Source of the DNA: Pseudoclavibacter sp. AY1F1
GTDB lineage: Bacteria > Actinomycetota > Actinomycetes > Actinomycetales > Microbacteriaceae
Direction of reading: 5' to 3'
DNA length: 45,172 nucleotides
NCBI RefSeq assembly: GCF_002931075.1
Contig: NZ_PSTQ01000018.1
Span: 1-45,172, forward strand
Position 1 is the stretch's first letter, and the number at the start of each line of letters is the position of its first letter. Below, piece after piece: positions 14,856-21,884 of this stretch. The position numbers were made by a program, and so were the translations under genes. The notes under the pieces are model-generated. The model ran no database searches. It was not told where the DNA came from and worked only from the letters and a program-made list of their open reading frames with translations.

Positions 14856-15661
14856 TCGGCGTAGCCGGCGACCTCACGCGCGTACTCGGCGGGCAGGTTG
14901 TAGGCCGAGATGGCGGAGTTCCAGCCGTCGTCGGTCGTGAGGTCGCCGCCCCGCTCACACAGGTAGGCGGCCGCCGTCTGCACGGCGTCGTCGATGTGAT
15001 GCGGGTCGGCGACGCCGTCAAAGTTCGCGTCCTGCCCATGCTTCGCCCAAGTTTCGGGGATGAACTGCATGGGGCCGACTGCGCGGTCCCACTCGGTGTC
15101 GCCGTCGAGGGCGCCGCTGTCGGTGTCCGGGATCGCGAGGAAGCCTGCGCTGCCGTCGAGAGGCACTCCGATGATGGGCGGTTCGACCTGGCCGGAGTCG
15201 AGCACCTGAGACCCGCCGTACGTGCCGTGCTTCGACTCGACCGCGCCGATGCCGGCGAGCGTGTTCCAGCCGATGCCACACTCCGGGCGCGTTTCCGCAA
15301 CGCGGATGGCGGCTCCCGCGTATGCCGAGAGGGCCCGCACCGGGATGCCAGTCGCCTCGGACGTCGCCTGCACCCAGGTGGGCGACGGCAGCTCGGCGAC
15401 GGGCACATCCCAGATCCCGTACTCGCCCGACTCGGGAAGCAGTTGCGCGGGGGCAGCCGGGTAGCCCTCCGCCGCGGGGTCGAGGTAGGGCTCCGTCTGC
15501 ACCTGCTGCTCCTGCATTCCACTGCCGACCTCATCCTCGCCGTAGGCAGGCGAGAAGAAGGACCCGGCGCATCCCGTCAGCAGCGAGGCCGAGGCGACGC
15601 CGACGCCGGCCACCAGGAGGAGACGGGTGCGAGCGGGGGAGCTTGCAGACGAGATGATAAT
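14840..15661 (-). CDS. Lytic murein transglycosylase lipoprotein
   Basis: Cleaves peptidoglycan glycan strands at the cell surface. Taken from a rare ATT start at 15661 the protein is 273 residues. It begins with a lipoprotein signal (IISSASSPARTRLLLVAGVG, then LLTGC, Cys about 31). The catalytic domain has the Glu in GAVESKHGTYGG, followed by VGPMQFIPETWAKHGQDANF, DGVADPHHIDDAVQTAAAYL, and GDLTTDDGWNSAISAYN. ATT is chosen because AGGAAGG lies five bases upstream and no ATG/GTG/TTG falls before the signal peptide, except a distant GTG (15751) whose extension crosses a 13-bp repeat array. The family is certain, the start less so. Confidence 0.88.
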   Translation of the reverse strand: MIISSASSPARTRLLLVAGVGVASASLLTGCAGSFFSPAYGEDEVGSGMQEQQVQTEPYLDPAAEGYPAAPAQLLPESGEYGIWDVPVAELPSPTWVQATSEATGIPVRALSAYAGAAIRVAETRPECGIGWNTLAGIGAVESKHGTYGGSQVLDSGQVEPPIIGVPLDGSAGFLAIPDTDSGALDGDTEWDRAVGPMQFIPETWAKHGQDANFDGVADPHHIDDAVQTAAAYLCERGGDLTTDDGWNSAISAYNLPAEYAREVAGYAELYVS

Positions 15662-15679
15662 TCTGACCTTCCTGGGGTC

Positions 15680-15731
15680 GGCAGTTGGGAACAACAGGCG
15701 GGAACAGCAGTTGGGAACGGCAGGCGGGAAC
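15680..15731. repeat. Four 13-bp tandem repeats upstream of the transglycosylase
   Basis: Units 15680-15692, 15693-15705, 15706-15718 and 15719-15731 alternate between GCAGTTGGGAAC and CAGGCGGGAAC types (A-B-A-B). The array sits immediately upstream of the probable Shine-Dalgarno of the transglycosylase, in its leader or promoter. Confidence 0.8.
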
Positions 15732-15839
15732 GCTTGAGCCCCGAAGAGCACAGCGTACGTGCGACGGCGGACACTCGACTGGATGCGCGCCGAGGGCCGT
15801 CACGATCCCAGCTCGCAGAATCCGGTCGCCGGCGCAGGT

Positions 15840-16211
15840 TTAGTGCACCGGAGGTTGCGCGGCCTCAGCGGTACCAGGAATCGCCTCGGTTTTCTTGTCT
15901 GGCACGAGCTTCAGACCGATGACGGCGAGGATGATGCCGGAGATGAAGACGGCCTTCCACGGCGAGAACGCTTCGTCGCCGGTCGCCATCGCGTAGATGA
16001 CGGTGAGCGCCGCCCCGATGCCAACCCACACGGCGTAGGCGGTGCCGATCGGGATGCGCGCGGCTGCCCAGCCGAGGCCGAGCATGCTGAGCACGACGCC
16101 GACGAAGAAGACGATCGTTGGGACCGGCTGCGTGAACCCGTCCGACTGGCCGAGGGCCGTGGCCCAGACGGCTTCGAGGATGCCGCTGACGATGAGCGCG
16201 ATCCAAGCCAT
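15840..16211 (-). CDS. SMR-family exporter subunit, second of a guanidinium-exporter-type pair
   Basis: 123 residues with four transmembrane helices. The SMR landmarks are present: MAWIALIVSGILEAVWA with the membrane Glu13, the PVPTIVFFVGVVLSMLGLGW helix, and IPIGTAYAVWVGIGA, which is the Gdx/SugE-type signature rather than the EmrE one. A C-terminal tail of about 17 residues (KKTEAIPGTAEAAQ) is longer than usual. ATG 16211 follows the partner gene stop (16214-16216) by two bases, so the pair is translationally coupled and probably forms a heterodimer. Control by the class III guanidine riboswitch upstream points to guanidinium export. Confidence 0.92.
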   Translation of the reverse strand: MAWIALIVSGILEAVWATALGQSDGFTQPVPTIVFFVGVVLSMLGLGWAAARIPIGTAYAVWVGIGAALTVIYAMATGDEAFSPWKAVFISGIILAVIGLKLVPDKKTEAIPGTAEAAQPPVH

Positions 16212-16213
16212 GG

Positions 16214-16528
16214 TCAGCTCACCACCTTGAGGCCGACGACGGAGCCGACGAGGAGCAGGAGCAGCATCACTCGGGCGACGGAGACGCGTTCCTGCTTGGT
16301 GACCATCGCCCAGATGACGGTGAGGGTCGCACCGATGCCCACCCACACGGCGTAGGCGGTGCCGGTCGGCAGTTGCGTCATAGCCCACGCGAGGCCAGCC
16401 ATGCTGACCGTGAGCGACGCGAGGAAGACGACAACGGGGACGGGTTTCTTGAACCCGTTCGACGCGGAGAGCGCTGAGGCCCAAACGGCCTCGAGCATTC
16501 CAGACAGAATCAATACGATCCAAGCCAC
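16214..16528 (-). CDS. SMR-family exporter subunit, first of a guanidinium-exporter-type pair
   Basis: 104 residues, four transmembrane helices, the standard SMR length. It starts (M/V)AWIVLILSGMLEAVWASAL with the essential Glu13, and carries LPTGTAYAVWVGIGATLTVI, typical of Gdx/SugE proteins that export guanidinium in exchange for protons. The start is GTG 16528, with AGAAGGA upstream; a longer open frame upstream is ignored because it crosses the riboswitch and a minisatellite. It is the first gene after the riboswitch. The two partners are clearly diverged, as in heterodimeric SMR pairs. Confidence 0.93.
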   Translation of the reverse strand: MAWIVLILSGMLEAVWASALSASNGFKKPVPVVVFLASLTVSMAGLAWAMTQLPTGTAYAVWVGIGATLTVIWAMVTKQERVSVARVMLLLLLVGSVVGLKVVS

Positions 16529-16541
16529 GACAAGTCCTTCT

Positions 16542-16583
16542 GAGTCAGTCTTGTCGTGGTGCGGGTACTGCTCCCTCGTCCGC
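16542..16583 (-). promoter_or_regulatory. Class III guanidine riboswitch
   Basis: Minus-strand sequence GCGGACGAGG (16583-16574), then GAGCAGT, ACCCGC, ACCACGACAAG and ACTGACTC (ending 16542). This follows the compact H-type pseudoknot of guanidine-III riboswitches: GCGG pairs with CCGC, and GAGCAGT pairs with ACTGACTC with one bulged A. The invariant ACGAGG and GACAAGA segments are present. The aptamer ends one base before the AGAAGGA Shine-Dalgarno of the first SMR gene, as expected for translational control. Confidence 0.88.
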
Positions 16584-16727
16584 AAGCCCGATTCCGGGGC
16601 TTCAACGTCCAACGTTAGCAACAGCCCGCGCCCTTGGCCAGGGCAGATGAGCCTCAACGTGCACGTGCTGTGCGGATGCACAGGCAAGTCGAACGCACGC
16701 TCGCTCTTCGAAGCCTGCCCTTCGATG

Positions 16728-16866
16728 CACACGGTCGGATGCACAGGGTCGGATACACACGGGCAGTTGCACACGGGCTGTGACACACGGACTGTTGCAC
16801 TCAGGCTGTTGCACACGGTCGGATGCACACAGGGCCGTTGCGCACAGGCCGTTGCACACAGTGGCG
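16728..16866. repeat. 14-bp minisatellite between the guanidine riboswitch and the APC permease
   Basis: About ten degenerate 14-bp units of the form CACACGGTCGGATG / CACACGGGCTGTTG (one of 15 bp) run head to tail. The first and seventh units are identical. The 333-bp gap 16584-16916 otherwise shows no gene. It lies in the divergent regulatory region of the SMR pair and the permease. Confidence 0.85.
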
Positions 16867-16916
16867 CGCCTGACAAGGGCGAACCTCACGCTCGGGCCGC
16901 GCCGCAGACTTGGAGC

Positions 16917-18332
16917 ATGACCTCCTCCGCGTCTGCACCTTCGCCGAGCCCTACCCTCAAGCGCGATGTCACGGGCCTGCTGCTCTTCGTCTTCATCCTG
17001 GGCGATGTGCTCGGGGCCGGGATCTACGCCCTCGTCGGCACCATCTCGGGTGAGGTCGGCGGCGTCACGTGGCTGCCGCTGCTGGTCGCGCTCGGCATGG
17101 CGCTGCTCACGGCGGCGTCCTATGCCGAGCTCGTCACGAAGTACCCGAAGGCGGGCGGGTCGGCGGTGTTCGCGCAACGCGCCTACCGTTCGGAGTTCGT
17201 GTCGTTCATGGTGGGCTTCTGCATGCTCGCGGCGGGTGTCGTGAGCGCCGCGAGCCTCGCTCTCGCCTTCAGCGGCGACTACCTGGCGACCTTCATCGAC
17301 TTGCCACCAGTCGTCGGCGCGACCCTCTTGCTTGTGCTCATCGCCCTCGTCAACCTGCGCGGCATCAAGGAGTCGCTGCGCTCGAACATCGTCATGACCT
17401 GCATCGAGCTGACCGGTCTCGTGCTTGTCGTGGTCCTCGTCGGGGTACTCGTCGCGGGTGGCGGCGGGGACATCGGCAGGGCCGTCTCGTTCGGCGACGA
17501 CATCGACCCGTTCCCCGCGGTGCTCGGTGCTGCTCTGCTCGCCTACTACTCGTATGTGGGGTTCGAGACCTCGGCGAACCTCATCGAAGAGGTGCGCGAA
17601 CCGTCGAAGGTGTACCCGAAGGCGCTGTTCTTCTCGCTCCTGACGGCCGGAGCCATGTACATGCTCGTCGGTACGGCCGCCTCCATCGCCGTCCCATCGA
17701 ACGAGCTCGCCGAGTCGACCGGGCCCCTGCTGAACGTCATCGCAGCAACCGGGGTGCCCGTGCCTGCTTGGCTGTTCAGCGCGATCGCCCTCATCGCGGT
17801 TGCCAACGGAGCCCTGCTGACCATGATCATGGCGAGCCGCCTCACTTACGGCATGGCAGGGCAGGGGCTGCTGCCGCGGATGCTCGCGCGCGTGCTCCCC
17901 GGGCGTCGCACCCCGTGGGTCGCGATCATCGTCACGACGGCCTGCGCAATAGCACTCACCGCCACGGGCGGGGTCGCCGTGCTCGCCGAGACCGTCGTCA
18001 TCCTGCTGCTGATCGTGTTCATCAGCACCAACCTCGCGGTGCTCGTGCTGCGGCGCGACAAGGTCGACCACCCCCACTTCAAGGCCTGGACCGTGCTGCC
18101 CGTGCTTGCGATCATCACCTGCATCGTGCTGCTCACCCAGCAGAGCGGCGAGGTGTGGCTGCGCGGCGGCATCATCGTGGCCGTCGGCGTCGCCACGTAC
18201 CTTGTGCTGCGGTTCGCGCGACGGCGGGACAGCGAGGGAAACGCGGGCCGAGACAGCTCAAGCCCGAACAACTCGAGCGGGACCAACTCGAGCGGGGACA
18301 CCTCGACCGGGACCAACTCGAGCGTGACCTAG
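16917..18332 (+). CDS. APC-superfamily amino acid permease
   Basis: 471 residues, about twelve transmembrane helices; proton-coupled or exchange transport of an amino acid or amine across the plasma membrane. The family start LLLFVFILGDVLGAGIYALV with the unwound GAGIY motif of TM1 is clear, followed by SYAELVTKYPKAGGSAVFAQ and YYSYVGFETSANLIEEVREP. ATG 16917 has TTGGAG just upstream. The C-terminal tail is a low-complexity Ser/Asn/Thr repeat (SSGTNSSG, STGTNSS) encoded by near-repeats of AACTCGAGCGGGACC. The substrate cannot be told. It is divergent from the guanidine-regulated SMR pair, but no shared element proves a link. Confidence 0.92.
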   Translation: MTSSASAPSPSPTLKRDVTGLLLFVFILGDVLGAGIYALVGTISGEVGGVTWLPLLVALGMALLTAASYAELVTKYPKAGGSAVFAQRAYRSEFVSFMVGFCMLAAGVVSAASLALAFSGDYLATFIDLPPVVGATLLLVLIALVNLRGIKESLRSNIVMTCIELTGLVLVVVLVGVLVAGGGGDIGRAVSFGDDIDPFPAVLGAALLAYYSYVGFETSANLIEEVREPSKVYPKALFFSLLTAGAMYMLVGTAASIAVPSNELAESTGPLLNVIAATGVPVPAWLFSAIALIAVANGALLTMIMASRLTYGMAGQGLLPRMLARVLPGRRTPWVAIIVTTACAIALTATGGVAVLAETVVILLLIVFISTNLAVLVLRRDKVDHPHFKAWTVLPVLAIITCIVLLTQQSGEVWLRGGIIVAVGVATYLVLRFARRRDSEGNAGRDSSSPNNSSGTNSSGDTSTGTNSSVT

Positions 18333-18446
18333 CCTCTACACCCTCGCCTCCGTTCGCGATACCCCTTGGTCAATCACAGTGCCGTTTGGTCTGGTGGAGC
18401 CAACGGCGCCCCACGGCGTCGTACTCAACGACGAGGAGATTCCCCT

Positions 18447-19400
18447 ATGTACTTCCACGCGCAGACCTGGATCAACGACATCGCGGACGGCGAACCGGAC
18501 CCGACGGCGGCGAACGCCCTGCAGGAGGGGCTCGGTGGGCAGTTCGGTGAGATGCGCACCATGATGCAGTACCTCTTCCAGGCTATGAACTTCCGCGGCC
18601 CGACGGCGAAGCCGTACCGTGACCTCATCCAGGGCATCGGCACCGAGGAGATCAGCCACGTCGAGCTCATCGGAACCACCATCTCGCGGCTGCTCGACGG
18701 GTCGCCCGAGTACACGGGCAAGCTCACCGACCCCGTCGACAAGCCGGGCGCCGGCGGTGCCACGCCCTTGAAGATCGCCCTCGACACCAGCAACATCCAC
18801 CACTATCTGGTCGGCGCCCAGGGCGCCCTGCCGGTGGATGCGGCCGGCAATCCGTGGAGCGGCAGCTACGTGTACAACTCCGGCAACCTTCCCCTCGACC
18901 TGCTGTACAACCTCATGCTCGAGTCGACGGGGCGCCTGCAGAAGTGCCGCATCTACGAGATGACGGACAACCCGACGGCGCGGGGCACGATCGCCTACCT
19001 CATCGTTCGCGACCAAGCGCACGAGAACGCGTACGCCAAGGCCCTCGAGACGCTCGGCGTGAGCTGGAAGTCTCTGCTCCCCATCCCCAAGACGAACGCC
19101 GAGTCGTTCCCGGAGGTGAAAGAGCTGCTCGACCTGGGACTGCAGAGCAAGCAGTACTCGTTCGACCTCGACGGGAAGTCGGAGGCGGGCAAGATCTTCC
19201 AGGGGGCGTCCCCGTCGAATGACGGAACAACATTGGATGCCTCGGAGCAGGCCCCGGCCGGCGCCCCTTCGTTCATCGCCGACGAGCGCCTCGAAGAGTT
19301 CGCGCCTGGCCTCGACGCCGACCTGCTGACGCTCATCCAAGCGACCGCCGAGCTCGAGCTCTCCGAAGTCAACGGGTTCTACGGCCCGACGACGGCGTAA
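18447..19400 (+). CDS. Manganese (non-heme) catalase
   Basis: Breaks down hydrogen peroxide with a di-manganese centre in a ferritin-like bundle; cytoplasmic hexamer in known members. 317 residues. Metal ligands fit the family: Glu35 (GQFGEMRTMMQYLFQ), Glu68 and His71 (GTEEISHVEL), Glu159 (LMLESTGRLQ) and His192 (VRDQAHENAYAKAL). The C-terminal portion (SEVNGFYGPTTA) is typical. ATG 18447 has GAGGAG upstream; an in-frame extension to 18366 lacks family similarity. A weak inverted repeat (GCCGTTTGG / CCAACGGC, about 18381-18408) lies in the leader. Confidence 0.95.
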   Translation: MYFHAQTWINDIADGEPDPTAANALQEGLGGQFGEMRTMMQYLFQAMNFRGPTAKPYRDLIQGIGTEEISHVELIGTTISRLLDGSPEYTGKLTDPVDKPGAGGATPLKIALDTSNIHHYLVGAQGALPVDAAGNPWSGSYVYNSGNLPLDLLYNLMLESTGRLQKCRIYEMTDNPTARGTIAYLIVRDQAHENAYAKALETLGVSWKSLLPIPKTNAESFPEVKELLDLGLQSKQYSFDLDGKSEAGKIFQGASPSNDGTTLDASEQAPAGAPSFIADERLEEFAPGLDADLLTLIQATAELELSEVNGFYGPTTA

Positions 19401-19852
19401 GAGCAGAGCAGAGCAGGCCAGCGCAGGCCAGAGCAGTCAGGCAGAGCAGAGCAGAACAGGCCAGAGGAGAACAGAGGAGAACAGGCCAGAGCAGCGCAGG
19501 CCAGCGCAGGCCAGCGCAGTCAGGCAGGCCAGAGCAGAGCAGAGCTACCCCTCGCGGCAGCTCCTCGTGACCGCACCGTGCGGCGGCGAGGAGCTACGCG
19601 GGCGAGCTGGGCTGAGACGTCGGCGCGTTGAAGGTCGCACGCATGGACCGAGGGCCCGCATTGACCACAAGGACCGCATGGACCGCACGGACCGAGGGAC
19701 CACAAGGACCGCAAGGCGATCGGCGGCCAGCCGGAGCCGGGCACGGACGTTGGTACGGACACGCACACGCACACGCACACGTACACGGACACGGACACGG
19801 ACACGGACGCTCGGACACGGACAACGCCGTCACCTCCTCGACCCTGCACCGA
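19401..19852. repeat. 452-bp intergenic region of stacked simple repeats
   Basis: No gene was found. About 19401-19550 is a purine-rich run of AGAGCAGAGCAGGCCAG-type 5- to 10-bp repeats. About 19640-19720 is built from GACCGCA/GGACC units (CATGGACCGCACGGACCG). About 19755-19820 is a hexamer array changing from (ACACGC)n to (ACACGG)n. The three blocks lie end to end between the manganese catalase and the HNH gene tail. Confidence 0.8.
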
Positions 19853-21322
19853 TCAGAACGGTGGAGGGTCGAGGCCTGCCTCTGGGCCAAGCGCTGGGCC
19901 AAGCGCTGGGCCGGGAACCCCGCCGGGCGCCGGGCCAGGTTCGGCCCCCTGCGGCTGCACCCGGTAGGCCACGCCCCCGATCTCCACGCCCGGTTCGCCG
20001 GGCGGCGAGGGCCCGAACGTGACGCCTCTCGGTTCAGGAACATCGTTCAGCACGATGCCCGTCGGCGACGTCCACTCCATGACACCGCCGGGCAACTGGC
20101 TGACCTCCCAGCCGGTGCTGCCCTTCACCGTGTGGTTCCACCGGCAGAGGTCGGCGAGGTTGACGAGGCTCGTCGGCCCGCCCTCTGATGCCGGGATCGT
20201 GTGGTCGAGGTCGCAATTCTCTGCGGGGAGCCGGCAGCCCGGGAACCTGCAGTGCACATCCCGTGCCCGGAGCCACGCCCGCATCGCCTCGGTCGGCCGG
20301 TAGCGGTCGACCTCGACGACCGTTCCCGTGATCGGGTGAGTGAGGATGCGCTCGAAGGCCGGAACGTTGGCGGCGAGGGCTTTGGCCACGCTCATCGGGA
20401 TCGGCGTGACGCCGTCCAGGAGCGCGGGCGTCGTGTCGAACGCGCCGCCGTCGCCATTCTGAGCGTCGAGCATCGTGAGCACCGGCATCGTGAACGACGC
20501 CTTCGCGGTGATGCCTGCCACCTCTGGGCAGGTCGTCAGTTCGCCCGTGAGCAGCAGCTCAGCGAACACGTCGGCCCGCACCTGGTGGAACGTTCGCGGG
20601 TCGTCGGAATCGGCGCCCCGAGCCGCGATGATCGCCTTCGCCATCTCAGACAGACGCCCGTCGATCGCCGTCAGCACGGGCAGCGAGTGCCGCCCGCCGA
20701 GCGAGCCCATGCCGTCCCCCTCGCTCGTGACAAGCACAGCCCGCGACGCCATCGCGTGCTCATAGCGCTCCTCAAGCGATGACGCCGTCAGCCGCTCTGC
20801 CTGCTTGATGGCGAAGTCCTTCAACCTGCCAGGCGACGTCGAGCGGGCCTTCTCGAGCACCACTTGCACGAACAGCTGGCGACGCGCAGCCTGCTCAGCC
20901 GGGTCGTCGTGCACGATGATCGTGCCCGCCTCACACACGATGCGGGCGTGCACCATCGACACCTCGCCCGCCGCGAGCGCCCCGTGAACCAGCGGGAAGT
21001 CCTCCGTGAGGACCGCCGAGCGACCCATGATTCCCGCCACGGCCTGCCTCGACGTGTTCGTGACCGCGGCGATCTCCGCCTTCCACGAGCGCAGTGCCCA
21101 CTCCTGCTCGAGGGTGCCCTCTCGTTCGTCTTCGGCAACCGCCGTTCGTGCCGCCAACGCATAGGCGCGCGCCTGCTCGGCCTGCGCGCGGGCGAGGTCG
21201 GCTTCTGCGTCGGCGACGAGCCGGACCACGAGGAAGCGCTCGAGCATACGTACGCACTCGACAACGCGAACGGGTGGCTTCCACCCCTCCGGGATTCTCG
21301 TCGCGAGCGCTTCATCGATCAT
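19853..21322 (-). CDS. DUF222/HNH endonuclease-type protein (13E12 repeat family)
   Basis: 489 residues. A helical DUF222 region (about 1-330) is followed by an HNH domain (about 350-400). The domain has zinc-type CRFPGC, then LDHTIPASEGGPTSLVNLAD, then CRWNHTVKG, giving the DH, N and H of the motif. The C-terminal tail is Pro/Gly-rich (GPAPGGVPGPALGPALGPEA). ATG 21322 with GGAGG upstream is preferred; an in-frame TTG at 21370 is possible. The family is multicopy in Microbacteriaceae and Mycobacteriales; nuclease activity is assumed and biological role unknown. Confidence 0.9.
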   Translation of the reverse strand: MIDEALATRIPEGWKPPVRVVECVRMLERFLVVRLVADAEADLARAQAEQARAYALAARTAVAEDEREGTLEQEWALRSWKAEIAAVTNTSRQAVAGIMGRSAVLTEDFPLVHGALAAGEVSMVHARIVCEAGTIIVHDDPAEQAARRQLFVQVVLEKARSTSPGRLKDFAIKQAERLTASSLEERYEHAMASRAVLVTSEGDGMGSLGGRHSLPVLTAIDGRLSEMAKAIIAARGADSDDPRTFHQVRADVFAELLLTGELTTCPEVAGITAKASFTMPVLTMLDAQNGDGGAFDTTPALLDGVTPIPMSVAKALAANVPAFERILTHPITGTVVEVDRYRPTEAMRAWLRARDVHCRFPGCRLPAENCDLDHTIPASEGGPTSLVNLADLCRWNHTVKGSTGWEVSQLPGGVMEWTSPTGIVLNDVPEPRGVTFGPSPPGEPGVEIGGVAYRVQPQGAEPGPAPGGVPGPALGPALGPEAGLDPPPF

Positions 21323-21434
21323 GCGACCAGCCTCCACCCGACCACCGACATTCTTGGTCCGGTCCGACAATCTCTTCGAGAACCTGCCAGAGCATTCCCC
21401 GAATCTGCAGATCCCCGCACGGTAGAACGGGCTG

Positions 21435-21884
21435 GTGCAGACCTTCCTCCCCTATGCGGACTTCGCCGAATCAGCGAGAGTGCTCGACCGGCAACGCCTC
21501 GGCAAACAGCGCGTCGAGACCCTGCAAGTCATGAAAGCGCTGACCGTGCCCGGGTACGGGTGGCAGCAGCATCCGGTCGTGAAGATGTGGGTCGGGTACG
21601 AGAGGACCCTCCTCGCCTACCAGGACGCGTTCTGCGCCGAGTGGGTGGGGCGCGGATATGCGGACACCTGCGCCGAGAAGACGCTCGCCGCCTTCGAGGA
21701 AGCGGCGGCAAGCAGAGGGCCGGACTTCAAGGAGTCCGGCCCTCCGCCTTGGCTCGGCGACGAGGCCCTGCACGAGTCGCACCGCTCGAAGCTCATTGCC
21801 AAGGACGAGGAGTTCTACGGCGCCCTCTTCTCCGACGCCGAACGCGGCCTCGAGTATGTTTGGCCGGGCGTCACCTCGAAGTGA
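21435..21884 (+). CDS. MSMEG_6728-family protein (pyrimidine dimer DNA glycosylase-like)
   Basis: 149 residues from a GTG start. The family opening MQTFLPYADFAESARVLDRQ, then RLGKQRVETLQVMKALT and HPVVKMWVGYERTLLAYQDA, matches proteins annotated as related to T4-type pyrimidine dimer glycosylase. Conserved Arg, Lys and His/Asp positions are present (RQRLGKQR, HPVVKMW). The C-terminus has HESHRSKLIAKDEEFYGALF. Repair activity is by family only. Its last 14 bases overlap the convergent PepSY gene end (21871-21884). Confidence 0.85.
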   Translation: MQTFLPYADFAESARVLDRQRLGKQRVETLQVMKALTVPGYGWQQHPVVKMWVGYERTLLAYQDAFCAEWVGRGYADTCAEKTLAAFEEAAASRGPDFKESGPPPWLGDEALHESHRSKLIAKDEEFYGALFSDAERGLEYVWPGVTSK

